Source: Klebsiella variicola (GTDB lineage Bacteria; Pseudomonadota; Gammaproteobacteria; Enterobacterales; Enterobacteriaceae). Taken from it: a DNA stretch of 64,000 nt. Where the stretch lies: positions 4,154,001 through 4,218,000 of the forward strand of contig NZ_CP010523.2 of NCBI RefSeq assembly GCF_000828055.2. The letters are read 5' to 3'. Under the pieces are notes generated by a model. That model did no database searches and had not been told where the DNA came from. It was given only the letters and a program-made list of their open reading frames with translations. Of the stretch, positions 25,967 through 36,055 are shown piece by piece (the stretch's first letter is position 1; every line of letters starts with the position of its first letter). The position numbers and the translations under genes were made by a program.

Positions 25967-26560
25967 GTGCCTTTCCTGTTTTTGTTCCTGTTTACCTGCC
26001 GCGCAATGGCGGCGGACACGCTGCTGATCCTCGGCGACAGCCTGAGCGCTGGCTATCGAATGGCGGCCAACGCCGCCTGGCCTGCGCTGCTCAATGAGAA
26101 GTGGCAGGCGAAAACACCGGTGGTGAACGCCAGCATCAGCGGCGATACCTCGCAGCAGGGGCTGGCCCGCCTGCCAGCGCTGCTTAAGCAGCATCAGCCG
26201 CGCTGGGTGCTGGTTGAGCTCGGCGGCAATGACGGGCTGCGCGGTTTTCCGCCACAGCAGACCGAGCAAACACTGCGCACCATTATTAAAGATATCAAAG
26301 CGGCCAACGCCGAGCCGCTGCTGATGCAAATTCACCTGCCGGCGAACTATGGCCGCCGCTATAATGAAGCCTTCGGCGCGATTTACCCGGCCCTGGCCAA
26401 AGAGTTCGATATTCCTCTCCTGCCTTTTTTTATGGAGGAGGTCTATCTCAAACCGCAATGGATGCAGGACGACGGCATTCACCCAAATCGCGACGCGCAG
26501 CCGTTTATCGCCGACTGGATGGCGAACCGGCTGGCTCCCTTAGTTAATCATGACTCCTGA
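25934..26560 (+). CDS. tesA: Periplasmic acyl-CoA thioesterase I/protease I/lysophospholipase L1
   Basis: A 208-residue SGNH hydrolase with a signal peptide (about 1-26, ending RAMAA), so periplasmic. It cleaves acyl thioesters, lysophospholipids and some peptide esters. The four blocks are intact: LGDSLSAGY (nucleophile Ser), SGDTSQQG, LGGNDGL, and DDGIHPN (Asp-His). The MMNF start equals the E. coli protein and lies inside the 5' end of divergent ybbA. Confidence 0.97.
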   Translation: MMNFKYVFRWHVPFLFLFLFTCRAMAADTLLILGDSLSAGYRMAANAAWPALLNEKWQAKTPVVNASISGDTSQQGLARLPALLKQHQPRWVLVELGGNDGLRGFPPQQTEQTLRTIIKDIKAANAEPLLMQIHLPANYGRRYNEAFGAIYPALAKEFDIPLLPFFMEEVYLKPQWMQDDGIHPNRDAQPFIADWMANRLAPLVNHDS

Positions 26561-27359
26561 ACGCCAGGGGTCGCTGACAGGTAAAGTTATGCAAAAAACG
26601 GTTTTAGTGACAGGCTGTTCCAGCGGAATTGGTCTGGAAAGCGCGCTGGATTTAACCCGCCAGGGCTTTCGCGTACTGGCGGCCTGCCGTAAAGCGGAGG
26701 ATGTCGCGCGGATGCAGGAGCTGGGGCTAACCGGTATTTTGCTCGATCTGAATGACCCACAGAGCGTGGAGCGCGCGGCGGCGGAGGTGATTGCGCTGAC
26801 CGATAATCGTCTCTATGGCCTGTTCAATAACGCCGGTTATGGCGTCTATGGCCCGCTGAACACCATCAGCCGCCAGCAGATGGAACAGCAGTTTTCCGCC
26901 AACTTTTTCGGCGCGCATCAACTGACCATGCTGCTGCTGCCGGCGATGACGCCGCACGGCGAAGGGCGCATCGTGATGACCTCCTCGGTGATGGGGCTTA
27001 TCGCCAGTCCCGGTCGCGGGGCCTATGCCGCCAGTAAATACGCCCTCGAGGCGTGGTCCGATGCGCTACGCATGGAATTGCGCCACAGTGGTATTCAGGT
27101 CAGCCTGATTGAACCGGGCCCGATCCGCACCCGCTTTACCGATAACGTCAACCAGACGCAAAGCGATAAACCCGTAGAAAATCCGGGCATCGCCGCCCGC
27201 TTTACCCTCGGGCCGGAGGCGGTGGTGGAAAAAGTGCGCCACGCTTTTACCAGCGATAAGCCAAAGCTGCGCTACCCGGTCACTCTGGTGACTCACGCGG
27301 TGGCGCTGCTCAAACGCCTGCTGCCTGCCCGCGCGATGGACAAAATTATCCACGGCTGA
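26550..27359 (+). CDS. ybbO: Short-chain dehydrogenase/reductase YbbO
   Basis: A 269-residue SDR with the cofactor motif TGCSSGIG (about 21-28), NNAG, and the catalytic Ser/Tyr/Lys set in TSSVMG and YAASKYALEAW. E. coli YbbO reduces medium- and long-chain fatty aldehydes. The start at 26550 overlaps tesA by 11 bp and gives the E. coli length; a second in-frame ATG at 26589 (MQKTVLVTG) is also plausible. Probably co-transcribed with tesA. Confidence 0.93.
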   Translation: MTPERQGSLTGKVMQKTVLVTGCSSGIGLESALDLTRQGFRVLAACRKAEDVARMQELGLTGILLDLNDPQSVERAAAEVIALTDNRLYGLFNNAGYGVYGPLNTISRQQMEQQFSANFFGAHQLTMLLLPAMTPHGEGRIVMTSSVMGLIASPGRGAYAASKYALEAWSDALRMELRHSGIQVSLIEPGPIRTRFTDNVNQTQSDKPVENPGIAARFTLGPEAVVEKVRHAFTSDKPKLRYPVTLVTHAVALLKRLLPARAMDKIIHG

Positions 27360-27417
27360 GTTGAAGCGCGGCATGCCGCCCCCATGTAAAACAGAAATCG
27401 ACTAACGAGAAATGCCC

Positions 27418-28272
27418 ATGTCCGAACAGAATATTGTCAATATTAGCGAAGCGAACCTGCAGCAGACGCTACAGCAGTCCATGAACGTCCCGGTGCTGTT
27501 TTATTTCTGGTCTGCCCGCAGCCAGCACTGCGAACAGCTGACCCCAGTACTCGAGCGCCTGGCCGCCCAGTATAACGGCCAGTTCACGCTGGCGAAGGTC
27601 GATTGCGACGCCGAGCAAATGCTCGCTTCACAGTTTGGTCTGCGCGCCATCCCTACAGTTTATCTGTTCCAGAACGGCCAGCCGGTGGACGGTTTTGAAG
27701 GCCCGCAGCCGGAGGAAGCGATTCGCGCCCTGCTGGATAAAGTCCTGCCGCGCGAAGAGGAGCTGAAAGCCCAGCAGGCGCTGGCCCTGATGCAGGAAGA
27801 AAAATACGCCGAGGCATTACCGCTGCTGAAGGAAGCCTGGCAGCTGTCGAATCAGGACAGCCAGATTGGTCTGCTGCTGGCGGAAACGCTGATTGCCCTG
27901 CACCGTTCCGATGAAGCGGAAAGCGTGCTGAAAACCATCCCGCTGCAGGATCAGGATACCCACTATCAGGGGCTGGTAGCGCAGATCGAGCTGCTCAAAC
28001 AGGCCGCCGACACCCCGGAAATCCAGCAGCTGCAGCAGCAGGTGGAACAGAATCCGGACGATGCGCAGCTGGCCTCCCAGCTGGCGCTGCAGCTGCATCA
28101 GGTCGGGCGTAATGAAGAAGCGCTGGCGCTGCTGTTCAGCCATCTGCAGAAGGATTTAGGCGCCGGCGATGGCCAGGCGCGCAAGATGCTGCAGGAGATC
28201 CTCGCCGCCCTCGGTACCGGCGATGCGCTGGCCGCCAAATACCGCCGCCAGCTGTATTCGCTGCTGTACTAA
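27418..28272 (+). CDS. cnoX: Chaperedoxin CnoX (YbbN)
   Basis: A 284-residue protein with an N-terminal thioredoxin fold (about 1-110) whose active site is SQHC rather than CGPC, as in E. coli YbbN, plus a C-terminal TPR region (about 118-284). In E. coli it is a holdase activated by hypochlorous acid that passes substrates to GroEL and DnaK. The start MSEQNIVN at 27418 is favoured over an ATG two codons earlier by match to E. coli. Confidence 0.95.
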   Translation: MSEQNIVNISEANLQQTLQQSMNVPVLFYFWSARSQHCEQLTPVLERLAAQYNGQFTLAKVDCDAEQMLASQFGLRAIPTVYLFQNGQPVDGFEGPQPEEAIRALLDKVLPREEELKAQQALALMQEEKYAEALPLLKEAWQLSNQDSQIGLLLAETLIALHRSDEAESVLKTIPLQDQDTHYQGLVAQIELLKQAADTPEIQQLQQQVEQNPDDAQLASQLALQLHQVGRNEEALALLFSHLQKDLGAGDGQARKMLQEILAALGTGDALAAKYRRQLYSLLY

Positions 28273-28286
28273 TCAGAGGCGCTGGA

Positions 28287-28364
28287 CCGGATAGCGCTAC
28301 GCTTATCCGGGCTACAGATTACGCCGTGGTAGCCCGGGTAAGGCGTGAACGCCGCAACCCGGGA
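28287..28364. repeat. REP/BIME-like element between cnoX and fetB
   Basis: Two facing palindromes: 28287-28310 (CCGGATAGCG..GCTTATCCGG) and 28331-28364 (AGCCCGGGTAAGGCGTGAAC..GGGAT). They lie in the short gap between two convergent genes, like the elements after selU and ybaK. Confidence 0.75.
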
Positions 28365-28368
28365 TCGT

Positions 28369-29151
28369 TCATGGGTGCTTTTTCAGCTGCGTTACCACCA
28401 GCTGATGACGGGCATTGAAGAACTTCCGGTAGGTCAGATAGCCGGCGATAATCGTCGACAGGCTGGCGGTCGACAGCAGCATAAAGGTCACCATGATCTG
28501 GTACTTAATCGCCTTCACCGGGTCAATACCGGCAAAAATTAGCCCCGACATCATCCCAGGCAAGCTCACCAGCCCGACCGTTTTCGCTGAATCGACGGTG
28601 GGAATCAATGACGCGCGAATGCTCTCGCGAATCAGCCGCGCCGCAGCCATCTTCGGCGTCGCGCCGAGGCTCAGCTTCTCCTGAATCTGCTGCTGCTCGC
28701 TGCTGAAGCGCTGGCCCATATTGTTGTAGCACAGCCCCACCGCCACCATGGCGTTCCCGGCCACCATCCCGGCAATCGGGATCACCTGCATCGGCACGAA
28801 GGCGATCGACCCCGAAAAGACCAGTACCGCCAACGTTAGTCCGGCGCCAGTGGTAATAGCGATAAACGACGAGACAAAAGCTTTATCGATATATTTACTG
28901 CGCTTCTTCGCATTCCACGCCGCGTTAAAGCAGATAAACAGCACCATCAACAGCGTCAGAACCGCATGATTGACGTTAAAGATATATTTCAGCACATAGC
29001 CGACGATAATCAGCTGCACGATCGCCCGGCAAATACTCCAGATAATATCTTTTTCCAGTGCCAGTTTTTCCCGATAGCTGACCAGAATAGCGATCAGCAC
29101 CAGCACCATCGACAGCGCCAGCGATTCGTTCGTAATGTTATGCCCGTTCAT
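28369..29151 (-). CDS. fetB: Iron exporter permease FetB
   Basis: A 260-residue UPF0014-family membrane protein with about six or seven helices (for example LALSMVLVLIAILVSYREKL and FVPMQVIPIAGMVAGNAMVA). With the ATPase FetA it forms an ABC exporter that lowers cytoplasmic iron and adds resistance to peroxide. Its start overlaps fetA by 14 bp. Length matches E. coli YbbM. Confidence 0.95.
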   Translation of the reverse strand: MNGHNITNESLALSMVLVLIAILVSYREKLALEKDIIWSICRAIVQLIIVGYVLKYIFNVNHAVLTLLMVLFICFNAAWNAKKRSKYIDKAFVSSFIAITTGAGLTLAVLVFSGSIAFVPMQVIPIAGMVAGNAMVAVGLCYNNMGQRFSSEQQQIQEKLSLGATPKMAAARLIRESIRASLIPTVDSAKTVGLVSLPGMMSGLIFAGIDPVKAIKYQIMVTFMLLSTASLSTIIAGYLTYRKFFNARHQLVVTQLKKHP

Positions 29152-29815
29152 GCTGTACCTCCTGCATGTTTCCGCCGGCAGGTTGCAGCGTAATCACTTC
29201 ATCGGCATGCGAAATTTCGTTGCGATCGTGGGTGACCCACAGAACAGCGACCTGTTTTTCCGTCGCGTAGCCATGAATAATGTCATTCACATTCTGTTTA
29301 TTACTTTCATCCAGCGCGCTGGTAATTTCGTCCAGCAGCAGCACGCGCGGTAGAAATTGTAAATTGCGGATCAGCGATACGCGCTGCTTTTCCCCGCCGG
29401 ACAGTTCGTTAATAGACTTTTCCAGCATATTTTCGCCAAGGCCAAAGCGCTGCAGGTCAGCCACCAGCGCCTGCGGATCGGGTTGTTTGTTGCGGATCTG
29501 CCACGGAAAAACCAGGTTATCGTAGACTGAATCACCGAACAGCGCCGGCGTCTGCGCGCAGTAAGACACCTGCTGACGATAGGTTTCCGGCGACAGCGTC
29601 GCGATATCCACATCGTCAAAAAACAGGCGTCCGGAGGTTGGGCTGAGCAGCGAGGCGATAATCTTCAGCAAGGTGCTTTTCCCGCAGCCGGAAGGCCCGG
29701 TAATCAGCTTAAATTCTCCGGGTCTGAGCTGAAGAGTGATATTGTGTAAAATAACTGCGTCGTCGGTCTTAAACCCCACACCCTCGAGACGCAAAAGCGC
29801 GTTATTTTCCTTCAT
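29138..29815 (-). CDS. fetA: Iron export ATP-binding protein FetA
   Basis: A 225-residue ABC ATPase: Walker A GPSGCGKSTL, signature LSGGEKQRVSLIR, Walker B VLLLDEITSALD and switch His in WVTHDR. The first gene of fetAB, divergent from qmcA. An E. coli YbbL match by sequence and neighbours. Confidence 0.95.
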   Translation of the reverse strand: MKENNALLRLEGVGFKTDDAVILHNITLQLRPGEFKLITGPSGCGKSTLLKIIASLLSPTSGRLFFDDVDIATLSPETYRQQVSYCAQTPALFGDSVYDNLVFPWQIRNKQPDPQALVADLQRFGLGENMLEKSINELSGGEKQRVSLIRNLQFLPRVLLLDEITSALDESNKQNVNDIIHGYATEKQVAVLWVTHDRNEISHADEVITLQPAGGNMQEVQHERA

Positions 29816-29955
29816 GAGTATTCCTGATTATTTTCTGAAACACCGCTAGTTTACCCCACTTTCCTTTCTCCAGGATGAGGAGAAAGATATACTCAGTTTA
29901 AACATGCGCTATTTCCTTGTAGCGCCCCACCAGGCAACAAGACAGGAGGTTTTTG

Positions 29956-30873
29956 ATGCTGATTTTTATTCCTATCCTTATTTTCGTCGCGCTGGTCATT
30001 GTGGCCGCGGCGGTGAAAATTGTCCCGCAAGGCTATCAGTGGACGGTAGAACGTTTTGGGCGCTTTACCCAGACGCTGCAGCCGGGATTAAGCTTAGTCG
30101 TGCCGTTTATGGACCGAATCGGCCGCAAAGTGAACATGATGGAGCAGGTGCTCGACATCCCCTCGCAGGAGGTTATCTCCCGGGATAACGCCAACGTCAC
30201 CATCGACGCGGTCTGCTTTATTCAGGTGATTGACGCGCCAAAGGCCGCCTACGAGGTCAGCAATCTTGAGCAGGCGATCGTCAACCTGACGATGACCAAT
30301 ATCCGTACCGTGCTCGGCTCGATGGAGCTGGACGAAATGCTCTCCCAGCGCGACAGCATTAACACCCGTCTGCTGCATATCGTTGACGACGCCACTAATC
30401 CGTGGGGAGTAAAAATCACCCGCGTCGAAATTCGCGACGTTCGCCCGCCGGCGGAGCTTATTGCCTCAATGAACGCCCAGATGAAAGCCGAACGTACCAA
30501 ACGCGCCTATATCCTTGAGGCCGAAGGGGTGCGACAGGCGGAAATTCTGAAAGCGGAAGGGGAAAAGCAGTCGCAGATCCTCAAAGCCGAGGGGGAACGG
30601 CAGTCCGCTTTCCTGCAGGCCGAAGCTCGCGAACGTTCCGCCGAAGCGGAAGCCCGCGCCACTCAGATGGTCTCCTCGGCAATCGCCTCGGGCGATATTC
30701 AGGCGATCAACTACTTCGTGGCGCAGAAGTACACCGATGCGCTGCAGCAGATTGGCGCCGCTAACAACAGCAAAGTGGTGCTGATGCCGCTGGATGCCAG
30801 CAGCCTGATGGGATCGATCGCCGGGATCAGCGAGCTGATCAAAGAAGGCGCTGGCGATCGGAAAAAATCATGA
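29956..30873 (+). CDS. qmcA: SPFH/stomatin-like membrane protein QmcA
   Basis: A 305-residue protein with one N-terminal membrane helix (about 2-22), an SPFH/band-7 domain (about 23-200) and a long charged coiled coil with repeated ILKAEGE(K/R)QS-like units (about 200-245). It belongs to membrane microdomain scaffolds and, in E. coli, is associated with quality control of membrane proteins. AGGAGG precedes the ATG at 29956. ybbJ overlaps its end by 4 bp; the SPFH plus NfeD pair is a standard unit. Confidence 0.95.
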   Translation: MLIFIPILIFVALVIVAAAVKIVPQGYQWTVERFGRFTQTLQPGLSLVVPFMDRIGRKVNMMEQVLDIPSQEVISRDNANVTIDAVCFIQVIDAPKAAYEVSNLEQAIVNLTMTNIRTVLGSMELDEMLSQRDSINTRLLHIVDDATNPWGVKITRVEIRDVRPPAELIASMNAQMKAERTKRAYILEAEGVRQAEILKAEGEKQSQILKAEGERQSAFLQAEARERSAEAEARATQMVSSAIASGDIQAINYFVAQKYTDALQQIGAANNSKVVLMPLDASSLMGSIAGISELIKEGAGDRKKS

Positions 30874-31328
30874 TCGACATGATCTTCGCCCATCCGCATC
30901 TGTTCTGGTTAAGCCTGGGCGGGCTGCTGCTGGCGGCCGAGATGCTTGGCGGCAGCGGCTATCTGCTGTGGAGCGGCGTCGCTGGCGTGGTGACCGGCGC
31001 CCTGACCTGGCTCCTGCCGCTGAGCTGGGAATGGCAAGGGACGCTGTTTGCCGTTCTCACCCTGCTGGCGGCGTGGCTGTGGTCGAAATGGCTGCGCAAG
31101 CGGGCCAAAACGCAGCGCCCGGCCGATGCTCAGCTCAACCAGCGCGGTCAGCAACTGGTGGGCCGCCGCCTGACGCTGGATGCCCCGCTGGTAAACGGCC
31201 GCGGCCACGTACGCGTGGGCGACAGCTCCTGGCCAGTGATTGCCGATGAAGACCTCGCGGCGGGCAGCAAGGTTGAAGTGATTGCCGTAGAAGGGATTAC
31301 GCTACGGATCAGACCCGCCGTCCGTTAA
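30870..31328 (+). CDS. ybbJ: NfeD-family membrane protein YbbJ
   Basis: A 152-residue protein with three or four N-terminal helices (about 10-75) and a C-terminal soluble OB-fold NfeD domain (about 92-150, with [14 protein letters not shown]). It is the usual partner of the SPFH protein QmcA. It overlaps qmcA at its start (ATGA) and the convergent cueR gene by 4 bp at its stop. Confidence 0.93.
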   Translation: MIDMIFAHPHLFWLSLGGLLLAAEMLGGSGYLLWSGVAGVVTGALTWLLPLSWEWQGTLFAVLTLLAAWLWSKWLRKRAKTQRPADAQLNQRGQQLVGRRLTLDAPLVNGRGHVRVGDSSWPVIADEDLAAGSKVEVIAVEGITLRIRPAVR

Positions 31329-31735
31329 GCCTGCGCCTTGCGATGGCAGCAGCCGGAAAGATTATCGATAATCGGGCACTCCGCGCTGTCGTCGCCGGGG
31401 CAGGATTCGGCCAGCGCCAGCAGGTGCGCGCGCATATTTTGCAGCTCGCGGATATGGTTCTCGATATCCGCCACTTTCTCCAGCGTGCGTTTTTTCACAT
31501 CGGCGCTGTGCCGCGACGGGTCGTTGAACAAGGCCACCAGCTCGCGGCACTCTTCCAGGTTAAACCCCACCTGCCGCGCCTGGCGTAGCAGCGTCAGCTC
31601 ATCGAGATGCTGCTGACTGTAAGTGCGGTAGCCGTTTTCGCTCCGCAACGGCGGCGTCACCAGCCCCTTCTCTTCGTAAAAACGAATCGCTTTGCTGGTT
31701 AAACCGGTTTTTTTCGCCACATCGCTGATATTCAT
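31325..31735 (-). CDS. cueR: Copper-responsive MerR-family activator CueR
   Basis: A 136-residue MerR-family regulator: winged helix-turn-helix at about 1-40 ([20 protein letters not shown]), a dimerisation helix, and the Cu(I)-binding loop [13 protein letters not shown], whose two cysteines match C112 and C120 of E. coli CueR. On Cu(I) binding it activates copA, here directly divergent, through the distorted promoter at 31745-31775, and cueO elsewhere. Confidence 0.97.
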   Translation of the reverse strand: MNISDVAKKTGLTSKAIRFYEEKGLVTPPLRSENGYRTYSQQHLDELTLLRQARQVGFNLEECRELVALFNDPSRHSADVKKRTLEKVADIENHIRELQNMRAHLLALAESCPGDDSAECPIIDNLSGCCHRKAQA

Positions 31736-31744
31736 TTTTTCTCC

Positions 31745-31775
31745 TTGACCTTCCCCTTGCTGGAAGGTTTAACCT
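31745..31775 (+). promoter_or_regulatory. CueR-dependent copA promoter
   Basis: -35 TTGACC (31745-31750) and -10 TAACCT (31770-31775) are separated by 19 bp, the long spacer of MerR-family promoters. The spacer is centred on the palindrome ACCTTCC-CCTTGCT-GGAAGGT. The sequence equals the known E. coli copA promoter. Confidence 0.93.
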
Positions 31776-31841
31776 TCTTAATACTCGATGAAAGAGTGGG
31801 TCTGGTCAATCGTTGACCGGAAAATTATTCAGGAGTTATTT

Positions 31842-34343
31842 ATGTCTAACACTATCGACCTGACGCTGGATGGCCTCTCCTGCGGCCACTGCGTCAAACG
31901 CGTGAAAGAGAGTCTGGAACAGCGTCCTGACGTTGAGCAAGCCGAGGTGACCCTCACTGAAGCCCATGTCACGGGCAGCGCCAGCGCGCAAGCGCTGATT
32001 GATACCGTGAAACAAGCCGGATACGGCGCGGAGCTCAGCCACCCAAAGGCTAAACCGCTGGCAGAATCATCAATCCCGTCGGAAGCACTGACAGCGGCCA
32101 CTCCTGAGCTTCCGGCAGCCCATGACGAAGATGACAGTCAACAGCTGCTGATCAACGGCATGAGCTGCGCCAGCTGCGTCTCCCGGGTACAAAACGCGCT
32201 TGCCGCGGTGCCGGGCGTCTCACAGGCGCGGGTTAACCTGGCGGAACGCACGGCGCTGGTGATGGGCAGTGCGTCCGCCGCAGAATTAGTGCAGGCGGTG
32301 GAGAAAGCCGGCTATGGCGCGGAGGCGATCGAAGACGATCTGCAACGCCGCGAACGCCAGCAGGAAACCGCTATTGCTACGATGAAGCGTTTTCGCTGGC
32401 AGGCGATTGTCGCCCTGCTGGTCGGCGTGCCGGTGATGGTCTGGGGGATGATCGGCGATAACATGATGGTCAGCGATGACAACCGTTCGCTGTGGCTGGT
32501 TATCGGCCTTGTCACCCTCGCTGTCATGGTCTTTGCCGGCGGCCACTTCTACCGCAGCGCGTGGAAAAGCCTGAAAAACGGCACCGCCACCATGGATACG
32601 CTCGTGGCGCTCGGCACCGGCGTCGCCTGGCTGTACTCGATGAGCGTCAACCTGTGGCCGCAGTGGTTTCCGATGGAAGCCCGGCATCTGTATTACGAAG
32701 CCAGCGCGATGATTATCGGCCTGATTAACCTCGGCCATATGCTGGAGGCCCGCGCCCGCCAGCGCTCCTCGAAAGCGCTGGAGAAACTGCTCGATCTGAC
32801 GCCGCCTTCAGCCCGCGTGGTGACCCCTGAGGGGGAAAAGGATCTGCCGCTCGCGGAAGTTCAGGCGGGTATGACGCTGCGCCTGACCACCGGCGACCGC
32901 GTTCCGGTTGACGGCGTGATAAGCCAGGGCGAAGCCTGGTTTGATGAAGCGATGCTCACCGGCGAACCGGTGCCGCAGCAAAAAGGCGATGGCGATGCCA
33001 TTCACGCCGGCACCGTGGTGCAGGACGGCAGCGTGCTGTTCACCGCCAGCGCCGTCGGCAGCCAGACCACGCTGGCAAGAATTATCCGTATGGTGCGCCA
33101 GGCGCAGAGCAGCAAGCCGGAGATCGGCCAGCTGGCGGATAAAATCTCCGCCGTATTTGTTCCGGCGGTAGTCGCCATTGCGCTGATCAGCGCCGCGATC
33201 TGGTACTTCTTCGGCCCGGCGCCGCAGATCGTCTATACCCTGGTCATTGCCACCACGGTACTGATTATCGCCTGTCCATGTGCCTTAGGCCTGGCGACGC
33301 CGATGTCGATTATTTCCGGTGTTGGCCGGGCGGCAGAGTATGGTGTGCTGGTACGCGACGCCGATGCCCTGCAGCGCGCCAGCGAGCTCGACACCCTGGT
33401 GTTCGATAAAACCGGCACCCTGACCGAAGGCAAGCCGCAGGTGGTGACTGTAAAAACCTTCTCTGGCATTGATGAAGCGACTGCGGTGCGTCTTGCCGCC
33501 GCGCTGGAACAGGGCTCAAGCCATCCGCTGGCGCGAGCGATCCTCGATAAAGCCGCCGACAGTTCGTTGCCGGAAGTGAGCTGCTTCCGCACCCTGCGCG
33601 GCCTTGGCGTCAGCGGCGAAGCGGAAGGTCATCGCCTGCTGCTCGGCAACCAGGCGCTGCTCAACGAGCAGCATATCGCCACCGGCGATATAGAAAGCGA
33701 GATGACGGCGCAGGCCTCGCGCGGCGCCACGCCGGTGCTGCTGGCGGTGGATGGTCAGGCGGCCGCGCTGTTCGCCATCCGTGACCCGCTGCGCGAAGAC
33801 AGCGTCGACGCCCTGGCCCGCCTGCATCGGCAGGGCTACCGGCTGGTGATGCTTACCGGGGATAATCCCACCACCGCGAAGGCCATCGCCAAAGAAGCCG
33901 GCATTGATGAAGTGATCGCTGGCGTGCTGCCGGACGGTAAAGCCGATGCCATTAAACGACTGCAGAGCCAGGGGCACAAAGTGGCGATGGTTGGCGACGG
34001 CATTAACGACGCTCCGGCGCTGGCCCAGGCGGATGTCGGGATCGCCATGGGCGGCGGCAGCGATGTCGCTATTGAAACCGCGGCGATCACCCTGATGCGC
34101 CATAGTCTTCACGGCGTGGCCGATGCGCTGGCGATTTCGAAGGCGACCTTACGCAATATGAAGCAGAACCTGCTGGGCGCGTTTGTCTACAACTCGCTGG
34201 GTATCCCGATTGCCGCCGGGATCCTCTGGCCGCTGACCGGCACCCTGCTCAACCCGGTGGTCGCCGGCGCGGCGATGGCGCTGTCGTCGATCACCGTGGT
34301 GAGTAACGCCAACCGCCTGCTGCGCTTTAAACCAAAAGAGTAA
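31842..34343 (+). CDS. copA: Cu(I)-exporting P1B-type ATPase CopA
   Basis: An 833-residue inner-membrane pump that moves Cu(I) from cytoplasm to periplasm. Two N-terminal metal-binding domains carry C14xxC17 (GLSCGHC) and C109xxC112 (GMSCASC). The membrane copper site is C478-P-C480; phosphorylation is at D522 in FDKTGTLT; other signatures are TGEPVP, SHPLARA and [15 protein letters not shown] precedes the ATG at 31842; the longer frame from 31788 is not credible. A -1 frameshift signal inside the gene can yield a 70-residue CopA(Z) copper chaperone. Confidence 0.97.
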   Translation: MSNTIDLTLDGLSCGHCVKRVKESLEQRPDVEQAEVTLTEAHVTGSASAQALIDTVKQAGYGAELSHPKAKPLAESSIPSEALTAATPELPAAHDEDDSQQLLINGMSCASCVSRVQNALAAVPGVSQARVNLAERTALVMGSASAAELVQAVEKAGYGAEAIEDDLQRRERQQETAIATMKRFRWQAIVALLVGVPVMVWGMIGDNMMVSDDNRSLWLVIGLVTLAVMVFAGGHFYRSAWKSLKNGTATMDTLVALGTGVAWLYSMSVNLWPQWFPMEARHLYYEASAMIIGLINLGHMLEARARQRSSKALEKLLDLTPPSARVVTPEGEKDLPLAEVQAGMTLRLTTGDRVPVDGVISQGEAWFDEAMLTGEPVPQQKGDGDAIHAGTVVQDGSVLFTASAVGSQTTLARIIRMVRQAQSSKPEIGQLADKISAVFVPAVVAIALISAAIWYFFGPAPQIVYTLVIATTVLIIACPCALGLATPMSIISGVGRAAEYGVLVRDADALQRASELDTLVFDKTGTLTEGKPQVVTVKTFSGIDEATAVRLAAALEQGSSHPLARAILDKAADSSLPEVSCFRTLRGLGVSGEAEGHRLLLGNQALLNEQHIATGDIESEMTAQASRGATPVLLAVDGQAAALFAIRDPLREDSVDALARLHRQGYRLVMLTGDNPTTAKAIAKEAGIDEVIAGVLPDGKADAIKRLQSQGHKVAMVGDGINDAPALAQADVGIAMGGGSDVAIETAAITLMRHSLHGVADALAISKATLRNMKQNLLGAFVYNSLGIPIAAGILWPLTGTLLNPVVAGAAMALSSITVVSNANRLLRFKPKE
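32042..32053 (+). promoter_or_regulatory. copA: Programmed -1 frameshift site producing CopA(Z)
   Basis: The heptamer C CCA AAG (32042-32048) spans codons 68-69 of copA. A -1 slip gives CCC AAA GGC TAA, so translation stops at 32053 after 70 residues, just past the first metal-binding domain. E. coli makes the chaperone CopA(Z) of the same length by this route. Confidence 0.88.
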
Positions 34344-34361
34344 ACGCCGTCAGATGAAACG

Positions 34362-34390
34362 GGCGCCGACGTTGTTCGGCGCCTGTATTT
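34362..34390 (+). terminator. Terminator after copA
   Basis: Stem GGCGCCGA/TCGGCGCC with a 6-base loop, followed by TGTATTTTTG. It begins 18 bases after the copA stop. Confidence 0.8.
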
Positions 34391-34474
34391 TTGCTGACAC
34401 AAGAAAAGCCCGCCGGAAGGGTGACGTGTATCACCATATGCGCTAGCATGAAGTCCTCACACTTCGGAGCGCGT

Positions 34475-35267
34475 ATGGGCCTGTTAAACCGGATAAAAAT
34501 GCTGTGGCGAGCCGCCGTCGGCTCGTCTTATTCCTGGCCTGCGATGGATATCGTCCTGCCCGGCGAACGCTATTTGCACCTCGTCGGCAGCATCCATATG
34601 GGCACCCGCGACATGGCGCCGCCGCCGGCGAAGCTTCTGAAAAAAATACGCCAGGCCGATGCGTTAATCGTCGAGGCCGATATCAGCGGCAATGAAACCC
34701 CGTTTAGCAACCTTCCCTCTTACCCGCCGCTGGCAGAACGTCTGAGCGATGCGCAGTTGAGTGAGCTAGAGGCGCGAGCCGGCGAGCTGGGCCTGTCGGT
34801 CGGGCTGTTCGACAGCCAGCCGCTGTGGCAGGTGGCGATGGTGCTACAAGCCACCCAGGCGCAGAAGCTGGGACTGCGACCGGATTACGGCATCGATTAT
34901 CAGTTGCTGATGGCCGCCCGCGAGAGCAACATAACGGTGATGGAGCTGGAAGGCGCCGACAGCCAAATCGCGCTGCTGCGCGATCTGCCCGACGGGGGGA
35001 TGGCGCTGCTGGAGGATACGCTGAGCCACTGGCGGACCAATGCCCGCCTGCTACAGGTGATGATCGGCTGGTGGCTGGAGCAACCGCCATCGCGCGGCGC
35101 GGTATCGCTGCCGACGACCTTTAGCCAGTCTTTGTATGATGTGCTGATGCACCAGCGCAATCTCGCCTGGCGCGAGACGCTGCTGGCCTTGCCGCCGGGG
35201 CGCTACGTGGTTGCCGTCGGCGCGCTGCACCTGTATGGCGAAGGGAATCTGCCGGATATGCTGACCT

Positions 35268-35269
<2 letters not shown>
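34475..35269 (+). CDS. ybaP: TraB/GumN-family protein YbaP
   Basis: A 264-residue TraB/PrgY/GumN-family protein with the paired family motifs LVGSIHMG (about 30-37) and VAVGALHLYGEGN near the C-terminus, thought to form a metal-dependent hydrolase-like site. The biochemical role is not established. GGAG precedes the ATG at 34475, and the length equals the E. coli protein; the longer frame from 34391 overlaps the copA terminator. The stop abuts the T-run of the convergent chiX. Confidence 0.92.
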
Positions 35270-35950
<681 letters not shown>

Positions 35951-35959
35951 GCACACCAT

Positions 35960-36031
35960 CCCGGATAGCGGCGCACGCGCCTTATCCGGGCTACCCAACT
36001 CGTAGCCCCGGTAAGCGCAGCGCCACCGGGG
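35960..36031. repeat. REP/BIME-like element between ybaK and ushA
   Basis: Two palindromes: 35960-35990 (CCCGGATAGCGGCGCACGCG..ATCCGGG) and 36004-36031 (AGCCCCGGTAAGCGCAGCGC..CCGGGG). Similar pairs lie after selU and cnoX, also between convergent genes. Confidence 0.75.
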
Positions 36032-36055
36032 AAATAGCCAACCTGAAACCCAGGC

